NCBI GenBank assembly: GCA_910586015.1
Contig: CAJUGJ010000018.1
Span: 10,760 to 74,759, forward strand
DNA length: 64,000 nt
Reading direction: 5' to 3'
Origin: an uncultured Lachnospiraceae bacterium
GTDB taxonomy: Bacteria; Bacillota; Clostridia; Lachnospirales; Lachnospiraceae
Both the position numbers and the translations under genes were made by a program. The notes under the pieces are model-generated. The model was not told the origin of the DNA, searched no databases, and saw only the letters and a list, made by a program, of their open reading frames with translations. Positions 18,439 through 27,680 of this stretch are shown piece after piece; within the stretch, counting starts at the first letter, position 1; every line of letters starts with the position of its first letter.

Positions 18439-19434
18439 CTATGGAAGATAATAAAACGCATCTTCTGGTAGACTTCCTCCAACAGAATCTGGGTTTTGTT
18501 TATATAATACATCTAAATATCCACTTACTTTTTCTTTCATATCTTCCCCATCTATCCAAACAATATTACAATAAGGAATTGCTTTTTTAGCTATAGCTGC
18601 TTTAAAAATATCAAATTGTTCTACTAAATCTGCAGCATCTTCTACATTTTCATTGACGTAGGCAGTCGAGGCAGAATACTCCTCTAAAAATTTTTTTACT
18701 GCTTCTGGATTTTCTTCCAAAAACGTTTTATTTACTACTACAACTCCTGTAATTAAAGAACTTCCATCTTTCGTTACTTTATTCCATTCTTCAGTTACAT
18801 CTAATGCAATTCGAACAGATTCATTTTGTGCCATGACTGTTGTTACATAAGGTTGTGGTAACATTGCAACTGCATCTGTTCCAGCAGCTAATAATGTTGC
18901 AATTTCTGTAGCTTCTGATTTATACTCAATCGTGAGATCCTTTTCAGGATCCAATCCATTTTCTTTCAAAATATAATTTAATGCAAACTCAGGAGTTGTT
19001 CCCTTTCCAGTCGAATAAATTGTTTTTCCCTTTAAATCTGCAATGGACTGAATTTCATTCCCTGTTTCTACTATGTAAAGAACTCCTAGTGTATTGACTG
19101 CTGCAACTTTTAAACCACCTTTTGAGCGATTATACAAAACAGACGCTAAATTACATGGAATTGCTGCAATTGAAATATCTCCTTTTACAATCCCAGCAGT
19201 CAATTCATCGGCTGTTCCTGCTGTTTGAAACTCATACTCTCCTGTAGTTGTTCCTTCTTTCGCATCTGCCATCAACTTAACCATCCCAATGGCAGTTGGT
19301 CCTTTCAAGGCAGCAACTGAAATTTTTGTCTTTGTAACTGTTGTACTCTTATCTTCCTCTTGTTTTTTTGCACAGCCTGCTAATAGACACAAACAAAACA
19401 TTAACACTACTATGCTCCACTTTTTTTTACTCAT
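18439..19434 (-). CDS. ABC-transporter solute-binding lipoprotein, NMT1/SsuA-like, without transporter genes nearby
   Basis: The 331-residue protein has a lipoprotein signal (MSKKKWSIVVLMFCLCLLAGC, lipobox LLAGC). A two-lobed periplasmic-binding fold of the NMT1/THI5/SsuA type follows: PTAIGMVKLM, DLKGKTIYSTGKGTTPE, then KKFLEEYSAS. Such proteins bind small nitrogen- or sulfur-containing ligands, but the ligand cannot be read from the sequence. Neither a permease nor an ATPase lies next to it. The frame is open to 19545, but the ATG at 19434 with AAGGAGG six to eight bases upstream and a proper signal peptide is the right start. Confidence 0.85.
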   Translation of the reverse strand: MSKKKWSIVVLMFCLCLLAGCAKKQEEDKSTTVTKTKISVAALKGPTAIGMVKLMADAKEGTTTGEYEFQTAGTADELTAGIVKGDISIAAIPCNLASVLYNRSKGGLKVAAVNTLGVLYIVETGNEIQSIADLKGKTIYSTGKGTTPEFALNYILKENGLDPEKDLTIEYKSEATEIATLLAAGTDAVAMLPQPYVTTVMAQNESVRIALDVTEEWNKVTKDGSSLITGVVVVNKTFLEENPEAVKKFLEEYSASTAYVNENVEDAADLVEQFDIFKAAIAKKAIPYCNIVWIDGEDMKEKVSGYLDVLYKQNPDSVGGSLPEDAFYYLP

Positions 19435-19516
19435 TTTTTCCTCCTTATCTTTGACATCAGATTTATTCTTTTGCCTCAGCATCCCCATTATACGGCGTTT
19501 AAAATAAGAAGTCAAG

Positions 19517-20632
19517 TCAGTCCTTATCTGTTTTTTTGTGACCAAATAAAAATCTCTTTTCTTTCTTTTTAGGCTCAGTATCTATAAAACCTTCTTTATC
19601 CTTTTCTAAATCTTTCTCTCTTTCTTCCTTCCACTGATAATATTCTTTATCTAACTCCTGTGAATCCATTCCTGATGTTTCACTATGCCAAGATTGGTTT
19701 ACTTTTACTTCATAAGAAACTTTCTTTGGAGTATCATCAAAACTACTTTGTTCTTCTAATGGTTCTAAGGCACTCTCATCCACCACAGATCCAACTGTTC
19801 GAATTTGTGTTCCATCTGTAATCGATTGATCTGACATCAAAGAACGTTTCTTTACTCGAATCTGTTCATTTTCGGTCTGTAGAATTCCTTTATCTGGAAA
19901 GAATGTTTCCATAATTCCCTTTGGTTTTATCCCTACATAAGTAGTTCTTTCATGATCTTCTCTTTGTTTCCATTCAGAAACTATAATTTCCTCTGACTCC
20001 TTCTCTGTTATATCCTGTTTTTTATCCTTTTTCTCTGTTACAATAGAAGGCTCTTTTAAAGTAGGTTCTTCTTTTGTTATAGCCTGCTCATTTTCGGTTT
20101 CTTTTTGTGTCTCTAATTCTTTTTGATGTTCCTTCTCTCTTTTACGATCGATTCGGTCATTATATTTTTCGATAATATCTTTATATTTTTGCCCTTGTTC
20201 TAATACTGTCAACTGATTCCTTAGTTCTTGCTGATCCTCACCTATCAAAGCTACCTGACTTTCTAGTTGTGAAGCCAAAAATTCATATTCTTTTTGAATA
20301 TCCCTCCCTGCTTTTTCTACTGCTGCTTTCAAATCTAATAACATTCGATCGGTATATAACATAGCTGCTGCATAAATATCTTCGGATACTCTTGTTGCCT
20401 CTTTTTCTATCTTCTCTTTTTGTTCTTGAAATCTCTTTAAAGCAATATCTCTACTGCGCTGTGTTGCTCCATACTCATCCATCATTTCACTGACAGCATA
20501 ATTTAACTCTTCCAATAAATCAAATACTCCTCTCTTTGGAACAATAATCATATCTTCTTTTCCATGATACTGTTTACATTTAGAAAAGAGTAAATGAATC
20601 TCTTTCATTACTTGTTCTATACTCTGCGCCAT
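19517..20632 (-). CDS. Coiled-coil cytoplasmic protein of unknown function
   Basis: The protein has 371 residues from the chosen ATG. The first 160 or so are helical coiled coil, starting MAQSIEQVMKEIHLLFSKC and VPKRGVFDLLEELNYAVSEM. This resembles the Clostridia proteins loosely related to DivIVA/ATP-synthase-b-like coiled coils. The second half is highly charged, probably disordered, and ends in a Lys/Arg-rich tail. There is no signal peptide. An in-frame TTG at 20653 is a possible earlier start, overlapping the GGAGGAG ribosome site, so ATG 20632 is preferred. It lies upstream of the lipoprotein gene with an 82-base gap. Function unknown. Confidence 0.6.
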   Translation of the reverse strand: MAQSIEQVMKEIHLLFSKCKQYHGKEDMIIVPKRGVFDLLEELNYAVSEMMDEYGATQRSRDIALKRFQEQKEKIEKEATRVSEDIYAAAMLYTDRMLLDLKAAVEKAGRDIQKEYEFLASQLESQVALIGEDQQELRNQLTVLEQGQKYKDIIEKYNDRIDRKREKEHQKELETQKETENEQAITKEEPTLKEPSIVTEKKDKKQDITEKESEEIIVSEWKQREDHERTTYVGIKPKGIMETFFPDKGILQTENEQIRVKKRSLMSDQSITDGTQIRTVGSVVDESALEPLEEQSSFDDTPKKVSYEVKVNQSWHSETSGMDSQELDKEYYQWKEEREKDLEKDKEGFIDTEPKKKEKRFLFGHKKTDKD

Positions 20633-20818
20633 TTTATTTTCATTCTCCTCCAATTAATGGAAAACTAATTTTAAACTCAATTTTGTTTTTATTATAATCA
20701 ATTTTTAAATTAATGACAAGCTTACTTTTAAAGGTAAAAATAAAATAATGATATCTAAAACATGGTAAATTAGGTATAAGTTATTATTTTTTTATTACTT
20801 ATATAAGAAAATAATATA

Positions 20819-20847
20819 TTGTAATAAAGTTTATTTTATTTTATAAT
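20819..20847 (+). promoter_or_regulatory. SigA-type promoter of the second chemoreceptor
   Basis: TTGTAA (20819-20824), a 17-base spacer and TATAAT (20842-20847). It is embedded in a very AT-rich intergenic stretch (20654-20947), so chance matches are easier here, but spacing and the -10 are ideal. No sigma-28-like site was seen. Confidence 0.6.
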
Positions 20848-20857
20848 AAAGATATAA

Positions 20858-20890
20858 ATTTTCTAATTAATTTTTAATTGATTAGAAAAT
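20858..20890. repeat. Inverted repeat at the start of the second chemoreceptor leader
   Basis: Perfect 10-bp arms ATTTTCTAAT (20858-20867) and ATTAGAAAAT (20881-20890) lie about 10 bases downstream of the proposed -10 element. It could be an operator or a 5' hairpin. AT-only composition lowers its significance. Confidence 0.45.
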
Positions 20891-20947
20891 AGAGTTCAAT
20901 CAATATAGTACCAAACTTTAAAACAGAATTAGGAGGAAGGATTTGTT

Positions 20948-22657
20948 ATGCTGAATTTAAAGAACATGAAAATCAAGAAAAGATTGTCAGTTTCCTTTTC
21001 ACTCGTATTGGGGATTGCCAGTATAGCGGCAATCGTAGGCTGTGTTGCCATGTTAGTTATCTCAAATCGTTATTCCCACGCATTAACTTATTATGGTTTT
21101 GCACAAGGAGATATTGGTAAAGCGCTAACCGCTTTTGCCGAAACTAGAAGTTCTCTTCGAGCTGTTATTGGCTATGATAGAGAAGAAGATGTTCAAAAGG
21201 TTATGAATATCCACGATGAAAAGAAAGCACGCTTTGAAGCATATATGAAAGATGTTAAAAATTCTATTATAACAGATGAAGTAGAAGTTGCATATAATCA
21301 AGTTATCTCTGAACTAGATGAATATTGGAAAATGGATGCTGAAATTCTTTCTATTGGGGCTTTTGCAAATGATGAACAAAAACTAAAAGCTCAAGATATG
21401 GCACTTAATCAGTTGACACCAATGTTTGATGATATCTATGACGCTCTATCAGAATTATTGAAGTTAAAAGTAGATAAGGGAAATGAACTCAAAACAACAT
21501 TAACTACCTTAGAAGTTACCTTAGTTATTGTTGTTATAATTGTTCTTTTAATAAGTGGATTAATTTCTATTAATTTAGGAAATGCTATCGCAAAAGGAAT
21601 TGAAAAACCAATTTTTGCCTTATCTCAAAGATTAAAAACATTTGCACAGGGAAATTTACAAGATCCATTCCCAGATAGTAAAACAGATGATGAAATTTCT
21701 GAAATGACAAAAGAAGCTAAGAAAATGGCAGAAGATCTTAAACTAATTATCCAAGATTCCAGCAGTATTTTAGCTAAAATGGCAGAAGGAAATTATACAA
21801 TGGACACCAAAGTTAAAGAAAAATATGTGGGTGGTTTTTCCTATCTGAATGCTGCGATGGAAAAAGTAAGTCGTCAAATGAATGAAACTTTACATCAAAT
21901 TAATAATGCTTCTAATTTAGTATCTTCAGGTTCTAACAATCTTTCATCAGCAGCTCAATCTATGGCAGAAGGAGCAACCGATCAGGCAGGTGCTGTGGAA
22001 GAACTTCAGGCAACATTTACCGATATCGCAGAAGGAGTACATAAAACAGCAAAATCTGTGGAAGATACTTATCTTCAAGCTCAGAAATATGCAGACGAAG
22101 CAGAACAAAGTCGTACAGAAATGCAGGCATTAGTAGAAGCTATGGGGCGTATTAATGAAACTTCCAATAAGATCGGAAATATTATTTCTGAGATTGAAGA
22201 TATTGCTTCCCAAACCAATCTTTTGTCATTAAATGCTGCGATTGAAGCAGCAAGAGCTGGTGAAGCTGGAAGAGGTTTTTCTGTGGTAGCAGAACAAGTT
22301 CGAAATCTCGCAGAACAGAGTGCAAAATCAGCAGTTGATACCCGCCAGTTAATCGAAAGTTCTCTACATGAAGTAGAAGAAGGCAATCGAGTTGCAGAAC
22401 GTGCAGCATCTTCTCTTGAAGAAGTAGTGGATGGTATTAAGAAAATTGCAGATGCCTCAAAAGGACTTAGTAACATTTCCGCTTCGCAGGCAGAAGCAAT
22501 GGAACAGGCAGAGCTTGGAATCAACCAGATTTCTGAAGTTGTACAGTCCAATTCTGCAACAGCAGAAGAATGTTCTGCTACAAGTCAGGAACTTTCGGAA
22601 CAAGCTGCTTCTATGAGTAACTTAGTAAGTGCATTTGTATTAAAAAAGAGAGACTAA
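20948..22657 (+). CDS. Methyl-accepting chemotaxis protein
   Basis: The 569-residue receptor is a paralogue of the one at 12755-14449. It has transmembrane helix 1 at about 18-38, a helical sensor domain to about 185, transmembrane helix 2 at about 190-212, a HAMP-like region (ALSQRLKTFAQGNLQDPF) and the conserved signalling tip (IASQTNLLSLNAAIEAARAG, GFSVVAEQV). Both paralogues share YGFAQGDIG/YGFSQGDIG after the first helix, so they probably sense related ligands. AGGAGG lies 11 bases before the ATG. It has its own promoter and terminator. Confidence 0.93.
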   Translation: MLNLKNMKIKKRLSVSFSLVLGIASIAAIVGCVAMLVISNRYSHALTYYGFAQGDIGKALTAFAETRSSLRAVIGYDREEDVQKVMNIHDEKKARFEAYMKDVKNSIITDEVEVAYNQVISELDEYWKMDAEILSIGAFANDEQKLKAQDMALNQLTPMFDDIYDALSELLKLKVDKGNELKTTLTTLEVTLVIVVIIVLLISGLISINLGNAIAKGIEKPIFALSQRLKTFAQGNLQDPFPDSKTDDEISEMTKEAKKMAEDLKLIIQDSSSILAKMAEGNYTMDTKVKEKYVGGFSYLNAAMEKVSRQMNETLHQINNASNLVSSGSNNLSSAAQSMAEGATDQAGAVEELQATFTDIAEGVHKTAKSVEDTYLQAQKYADEAEQSRTEMQALVEAMGRINETSNKIGNIISEIEDIASQTNLLSLNAAIEAARAGEAGRGFSVVAEQVRNLAEQSAKSAVDTRQLIESSLHEVEEGNRVAERAASSLEEVVDGIKKIADASKGLSNISASQAEAMEQAELGINQISEVVQSNSATAEECSATSQELSEQAASMSNLVSAFVLKKRD

Positions 22658-22682
22658 TCATATAATTCAAGAATATTATAGA

Positions 22683-22723
22683 AGCTGTTGTGAAATAGAA
22701 TTTAACTCTATTTCGCAACAGCT
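22683..22723. terminator. Terminator between the chemoreceptor and the two-component operon
   Basis: Sixteen-base arms 22683-22698 (AGCTGTTGTGAAATAG) and 22708-22723 pair with one G-T wobble, followed on the plus strand by CCTTTTT. It ends the plus-strand chemoreceptor transcript and may also receive the minus-strand regulator transcript that ends at 22740. A near copy is found at 51859-51898. Confidence 0.85.
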
Positions 22724-22739
22724 CCTTTTTAAATTTTAT

Positions 22740-23435
22740 TTATACTTTAAAGCGATATCCAACTCCCCAGATTGTTTCAATATACTGCGGTCTTGAGGTA
22801 TTAACTTCTATCTTTTCACGAATTTTTTTAATGTGAACAGTAACAGTTGCAATATCTCCAATCGATTCCATATCCCAAATTTTTTGAAATAATTCCTCTT
22901 TTGTAAAAACATGATTTGGATTTTGTGCTAAAAAGGTTAAGAGATCAAATTCCTTTGTTGTAAATGACTTTTCCTCACCATTTACATAAACTCTTCTTGC
23001 AGTTTTATCAATTTTAATACCGCGAATTTCAATAATTTCATTTTTTTGAACTCCAGATCCAATCAGACGCTCATAACGTGCTAGATGTGCTTTCACCCTT
23101 GCCACTAATTCACTTGGAGAAAACGGCTTTGTCATATAATCATCCGCACCAAGTCCCAAACCACGTATTTTATCAATATCATCTTTTTTAGCAGAAACCA
23201 TGATAACTGGAGTATTTTTCTTTTCTCGGATCTGTTTGCAGATTTCAAATCCATCTACATTTGGAAGCATGAGATCTAAAATAATTAAATTAAATTCCTC
23301 TTTTAATGCTTTTTCTAATCCGGCATCACCTGTATTTTCCATCTCCACTTCAAATCCTGAAAGTTCTAAGTAATCTTTTTCTAATTCTGCAATCGCAACT
23401 TCATCTTCTACAATTAAAATTCTGTTTTTCTCCAT
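22740..23435 (-). CDS. OmpR/PhoB-family response regulator
   Basis: The 231-residue protein has an N-terminal receiver domain (acidic pair in VEDE, phospho-acceptor Asp in LDLMLP near residue 54, switch Ser in MVSAKK and Lys in TKPFSP) and a C-terminal winged-helix DNA-binding domain (TKEFDLLTFLAQNPNHVF, TVHIKKIREKI, TIWGVGYRF). It is the second gene of an operon with the histidine kinase 15 bases upstream, which should phosphorylate it. AGGAGG precedes the ATG. Target genes are unknown. Confidence 0.93.
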   Translation of the reverse strand: MEKNRILIVEDEVAIAELEKDYLELSGFEVEMENTGDAGLEKALKEEFNLIILDLMLPNVDGFEICKQIREKKNTPVIMVSAKKDDIDKIRGLGLGADDYMTKPFSPSELVARVKAHLARYERLIGSGVQKNEIIEIRGIKIDKTARRVYVNGEEKSFTTKEFDLLTFLAQNPNHVFTKEELFQKIWDMESIGDIATVTVHIKKIREKIEVNTSRPQYIETIWGVGYRFKV

Positions 23436-23450
23436 AATTTCATCCTCCTG

Positions 23451-24953
23451 TTACAAATTCTTTTCTTCTGTTGACTTTGTTTCTTCTAAATATTTTGGCA
23501 ATGCAATATAAATTGTCGTTCCCTGTCCCTCTATACTTTCTGCCCAAACCCTTCCAGAATGTTCTTCTACAATTTTACGTACAATTGCAAGTCCAAGTCC
23601 TGTTCCTCCTTTTTTTGAATTTCTGGAAGCATCTGCACGATAAAACCGATCAAAAATAAACGGCAGATCCTTTTCTGCAATTCCTACACCATCATCAGAA
23701 ATAGAGATCTGAATTTGCTTTTTATATTCCTTAATATTCATTGTAATTTTTCCACTTGCTTTTCCTAAATATTTTACAGCATTTCCTACGATATTATTAA
23801 TCACTCGTTTCATTTGTTCTGGATCTGCAAGCACTTTTACAGAATGATCTACCTCATTTTCATATACCAATTTAATATTCTTTACCTCTAAATCCAGTCG
23901 CAACTCCTCCATACAATCTTGAAAATAGTCTGTTACAGGAATCAAATTAAAATTATATGGTATATTATTACAGTCTATTTTTGCGAAAAAAGAAAGTTCA
24001 TCCACTAAAACACTCATATCATTTGCTTTATTATAAATCGTTTTCAAATATTTTTCCTGTCGTTCTGGAGTATCAGCCACTTTATCAATTAAACCTTCTG
24101 CATATCCTTTAATTGCAGTTAAAGGAGTTTTTAAATCATGAGAAATATTACTGATCAGTTCTCTGGAATCTTGCTCATACTGCATTTGTACTTCAATCAA
24201 ATCCTTTAAATGAACCCTCATCTCTTCAAAATCCAAACAAAGTTGTCCAATTTCATCATCTGAGTTTCCAGTTATAGAATAATCTAAGTTCCCATTTTTC
24301 AGCTCTTTTGTAGCTTCTTTTAAAGTGTTTAATGGACGAATCATTCCACGGTAAAGCCAGAAAATAAGTATGGTAGCAGTTATTATAATAATTACTAAAA
24401 AAGAAATAACTACCTGAATAGCCGAATTTTTAATTTGGGGCACTAAAGTAGTAACATCTGTAACAATGAATATAGTTCCCTCTTCTCCATCTGAATAATA
24501 AAAATCTTGATTTTTTAACAGTACAGGATTTTTACCACTAATATAGATTCCTCCATCTAATATTGTGTCATACTCCCCAAAGTTTGGAAGCATGGTTATT
24601 ATTCTGGAAGAAGATTCCATATCTCCATTAAAAACAATTTGTTTTCCCTTTCGAACCAGCAAATAAGAATATTTTTTTCTTAACTCTTTGTTAATTTCCC
24701 TTATATAATCCTCATTCTCCAATTTTTCTGGATTCTTTTTTGCTGTTAAATTAAGCTGATTAAAGATAGAACGAGTCAAACGATTTAAAATATTCATAGG
24801 ATTTGCAATTACTTGTATGGTATCTGACTCAACATCATATGTTTCCTGAATTGAGTTTAGTTGATATGTTACAATTAATTTTCCTGTCAGTATAATTGCA
24901 AATACTGGAATAATAATCATAATAATAAATGCTGTTTTAAGACGTCTCTTCAA
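23451..24953 (-). CDS. Membrane sensor histidine kinase
   Basis: The 500-residue kinase has two transmembrane helices (about 7-27 and 178-202) around an extracytoplasmic sensor of about 150 residues, then HAMP, the HisKA dimer domain with phospho-acceptor His in SNISHDLKTPLTAIKGY (about residue 272), and a HATPase domain with the N box (NIVGNAVKY), G1 (DDGVGI), F box and G2 (GGTGLGLAIV). It starts at a TTG. It is unusual in preceding its regulator gene. The inverted repeat over its promoter suggests regulation, possibly by its own regulator. The signal is unknown. Confidence 0.92.
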   Translation of the reverse strand: MKRRLKTAFIIMIIIPVFAIILTGKLIVTYQLNSIQETYDVESDTIQVIANPMNILNRLTRSIFNQLNLTAKKNPEKLENEDYIREINKELRKKYSYLLVRKGKQIVFNGDMESSSRIITMLPNFGEYDTILDGGIYISGKNPVLLKNQDFYYSDGEEGTIFIVTDVTTLVPQIKNSAIQVVISFLVIIIITATILIFWLYRGMIRPLNTLKEATKELKNGNLDYSITGNSDDEIGQLCLDFEEMRVHLKDLIEVQMQYEQDSRELISNISHDLKTPLTAIKGYAEGLIDKVADTPERQEKYLKTIYNKANDMSVLVDELSFFAKIDCNNIPYNFNLIPVTDYFQDCMEELRLDLEVKNIKLVYENEVDHSVKVLADPEQMKRVINNIVGNAVKYLGKASGKITMNIKEYKKQIQISISDDGVGIAEKDLPFIFDRFYRADASRNSKKGGTGLGLAIVRKIVEEHSGRVWAESIEGQGTTIYIALPKYLEETKSTEEKNL

Positions 24954-25023
24954 ATCGATAACTTCTCACCGCCTTCAATTTTTCCTAAGTTTTCCTTATA
25001 TAAGAACAAGTGATTTATATTAC

Positions 25024-25051
25024 ATTTTAATAGTAGTAAGTAAAATGTCAA
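25024..25051 (-). promoter_or_regulatory. Promoter of the two-component operon with an overlapping inverted repeat
   Basis: On the minus strand TTGACA (25051-25046), a 16-base spacer and TAAAAT (25029-25024). Arms ACATTTTA (25022-25029) and TAAAATGT (25041-25048) form a perfect 8-bp inverted repeat that spans the -10 and part of the -35, so a protein bound there would control transcription. No other element was seen in the 206-base gap. Confidence 0.6.
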
Positions 25052-25159
25052 TATATATTATGATAAAACACATAAGAAATAGCAGAAAATATCTGTTTTT
25101 TAGTAGTTTATGAAACAGAGCTTCCCTGCTTTATTATTTATCTCTATAAAATTATTATA

Positions 25160-26482
25160 CTATTCCATATTTGGCACCACAATCTGTTGACCCACATAAA
25201 TTTTATCTTCATTGATAATTTGGTTCATATTTTTAATAAATTCTAATTTTGAAGTTGAGCCATAAAGTTTCTTACAGATCCCAACTAGAGTATCTCCTTG
25301 TTTTACTGTATAAATAAAAACATCTTCTCCCGTAAGTGGTGGAATAGATGTATCTGTAGTTTCTTTCTCCTCTGGCATTTCGGTTGGACTTGGAGTATTC
25401 GTTGGAATAATATCAGTTGGACTTGGAGTTTCGGTTGGACTTGGAGTATTTGTTGGAGTAATATCAGTTGGATTTGGAGTTATAGATGAATTTTCTATCA
25501 GATCCTTTTCTTGTAGTCCAGAAGAAGATGCCTCTACAGATAAATTATCTTTATTTTCCTTATCTGACTGCAAAACCGTTAAATTTCCTCCTGAAATATT
25601 TTCGTTTTCCTCTCCAAAAATATTTTTATCTTTTTTAGAATCATCTTCTTTTTGAAAAGACTGTGTAATATTATGTATTGTTTCTTCTAAACCTTTCATC
25701 TTTTCTTGATTTCTCACAGCCGTTATTCCAATTACAAGTACTACAAGTGTAAGCATAGAACCAGCTAAATACATGATTCTTCGAATTGCCATTGCATTTT
25801 CTTTTTTTGTCTTTTTTCGGTTTGCCTCTGAATTAATTTGTTCCTGCCACATGGAAGTATGTGTTCGAAATTCACGTACTGCACGATCTTCTACAAAAAT
25901 TTCTGCTTTTTTAGGTGGTCTATGATCAACCAGATACCCTTGCATTTCCTCATTTTTTTCATAATAGATAAAATATCCCGGTATTGGTATCATTGTTCCT
26001 TCTTCATATTTATAAAATTGTTCTTCTTTTTCTGTAATATCATATAAATAAAGAAGCTTGTCCTTTCCTGCAAAATTATCTAAATGAGTATTTTTGAGCA
26101 TTTCCGCACGGTCATCTCTAAAATCATTTCCACATACAAACCATCCCGCAATTTCTGCCTCTGGAAAATACTTTTTAATCATTTCATAAACCCCTGTCCA
26201 AGTATCTTCTGTAAATACAATTTTATCCGCGTCCCAAATTTGTTCTAAGCGAATTGCTCCATAAATAAAAACAGAACGTTCTTCCTGCGTTCTTTGATAC
26301 TCCCCAACTAACACTGCCGTTGGATTTTCTGAAAGTTCTTCTTCACTCAACTGCTTCATATACGTTTTTACATAATCTTCGACATATATCTTTAAACCAT
26401 CTTCTATTTTTCCGATCTGGCGAATATTTTTTGGAATTGTACGTTTTTTGTCCGTTGTTTTATGATTATAGGTCTGTTCCAT
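25160..26482 (-). CDS. Membrane protein with MPN/JAB-like cytoplasmic domain and extracellular LysM domain
   Basis: The 440-residue protein has four parts. The N-terminal domain (about 50-200; VLVGEYQRT, AEIAGWFVCGNDF) resembles the JAB/MPN fold but lacks the JAMM zinc motif, so it is probably not a protease. One transmembrane helix follows (about 232-253, MYLAGSMLTLVVLVIGI). Then come a disordered linker with two Thr/Pro-rich 17-residue repeats (TNTPSPTE) and a C-terminal LysM domain (YTVKQGDTLVGICKKLYGS to QIVVPN) that binds peptidoglycan. This links the cytoplasm to the wall. ATG follows GGAGG. A role in wall or spore biology is a guess. Confidence 0.65.
   Translation of the reverse strand: MEQTYNHKTTDKKRTIPKNIRQIGKIEDGLKIYVEDYVKTYMKQLSEEELSENPTAVLVGEYQRTQEERSVFIYGAIRLEQIWDADKIVFTEDTWTGVYEMIKKYFPEAEIAGWFVCGNDFRDDRAEMLKNTHLDNFAGKDKLLYLYDITEKEEQFYKYEEGTMIPIPGYFIYYEKNEEMQGYLVDHRPPKKAEIFVEDRAVREFRTHTSMWQEQINSEANRKKTKKENAMAIRRIMYLAGSMLTLVVLVIGITAVRNQEKMKGLEETIHNITQSFQKEDDSKKDKNIFGEENENISGGNLTVLQSDKENKDNLSVEASSSGLQEKDLIENSSITPNPTDITPTNTPSPTETPSPTDIIPTNTPSPTEMPEEKETTDTSIPPLTGEDVFIYTVKQGDTLVGICKKLYGSTSKLEFIKNMNQIINEDKIYVGQQIVVPNME
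25381..25482. repeat. Two 51-bp direct repeats inside the LysM gene
   Basis: Units 25381-25431 and 25432-25482 differ at only a few positions and encode two Thr/Pro-rich 17-residue linker repeats. Copy-number change would keep the reading frame and only change linker length. Confidence 0.85.
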
Positions 26483-26796
26483 GTTTCCTCCATCCTTTCT
26501 TAATTATATTTATTAAGAACCAAAATCATATAACTAACATTCAGCCGTATCTTAGCATAAATTTTATATAAATTTTGTCGTTTTTGTGAACTATTTTCAA
26601 TTAAGTTTACGACATGTGAATCCGATAACTGACGTTTTAAAGCACAAATCTTAATTCAAACCTTATTTTCGCCGCAAAAAGTTTCGAACAAAAACAATTT
26701 CAGTGATCTTTTGTAAAACGTTTTTTTGTCTAGTCTTCTAAAAAAAGTTCATACTTTTTGTGGAGATTTTAACCATGCTGGAAAGGTGGAACAAAT

Positions 26797-27387
26797 TTGA
26801 ATCAAATGAAAGTAAAGAAAGAAAAGATATATTATTTTAATCCAGAAGAACAACTCGCCTCCTATTATTTTGGGGAAGCCTTTTCTAAACTTCTGGAAGA
26901 AAACTATCGAAGAGGACAAGAACTTGTATTTTTATGTATTGGTTCCGATCGTGCAACTGGCGACTGTCTTGGCCCTATTCTTGGATATAAACTTACTAGA
27001 CTTCCTTCTAAAGATTATTTTGTCTATGGAACATTAGAACAGCCTGTTCATGCAAAAAATCTTGCAAATACAATACAAGAAATCTATCATACCCATATAG
27101 ATCCATTTGTAATTGCTATTGACTCTTCTCTTGGACGTGCTACGCATATTGGATATGCTACTCTTGGAAAAGGTCCTTTAAAACCCGGAGCAGGTGTAGA
27201 TAAAGATCTGCCTTGTGTTGGGGATCTTTTTATTACAGGGATTGTAAATTTATCAGGAATGTTTGATCATATGTTACTTCAAACAACAAGACTTAATGTA
27301 GTAATGTCCCTTGCTGATCATATTTATCTTGGAATTCGTCAAGGAATTCGAATGTGTATTCGAGGATTTCATTCTATTCATTCGTAA
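26797..27387 (+). CDS. yyaC: Spore protease YyaC-family protein (DUF1256)
   Basis: The 196-residue protein matches YyaC: VFLCIGSDRATGDCLGPILGYKL, then VYGTLEQPVHAKNL, AIDSSLG and PGAGVDKDLPCVGD. The fold is that of the GPR spore-protease/hydrogenase-maturation superfamily, and the gene is typical of endospore formers. Its exact reaction is not established. The chosen start is TTG at 26797, seven bases after GGTGG; an in-frame ATG at 26806 is the alternative. The 314 bases upstream (26483-26796) hold only a small TTCTTAAT/ATTAAGAA hairpin at 26497-26519 and no clear promoter that I could assign. Confidence 0.88.
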   Translation: MNQMKVKKEKIYYFNPEEQLASYYFGEAFSKLLEENYRRGQELVFLCIGSDRATGDCLGPILGYKLTRLPSKDYFVYGTLEQPVHAKNLANTIQEIYHTHIDPFVIAIDSSLGRATHIGYATLGKGPLKPGAGVDKDLPCVGDLFITGIVNLSGMFDHMLLQTTRLNVVMSLADHIYLGIRQGIRMCIRGFHSIHS

Positions 27388-27680
27388 AAAATAAAGGGTT
27401 GTCACTTTAACAAATGAAAATTCGTGAAATGATAGATTTTTTTAAATTTTATGGACAGTTTCATCTGAAGAAGAGTCATGCGTTAAACTATATAATAATC
27501 ATTCTTGTGATACTATTTGTGGAATATATGGAGAAAAACTTACTATCGATTATGTTTTATTGACAATGAAGATTATTCTTTTTTGAATGTCATTATGGAA
27601 GTCAAATGTGTTGACATATTATTACTGTATTTAATTGAAAAAAAATGTATTTATAAAAGTAAATATTTTTATATATAATA

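Noticed and set aside
25381..25482. Direct repeats as a possible regulatory or mobile repeat
   Set aside because: They are in frame and encode a Thr/Pro-rich linker, so they are explained as coding repeats.
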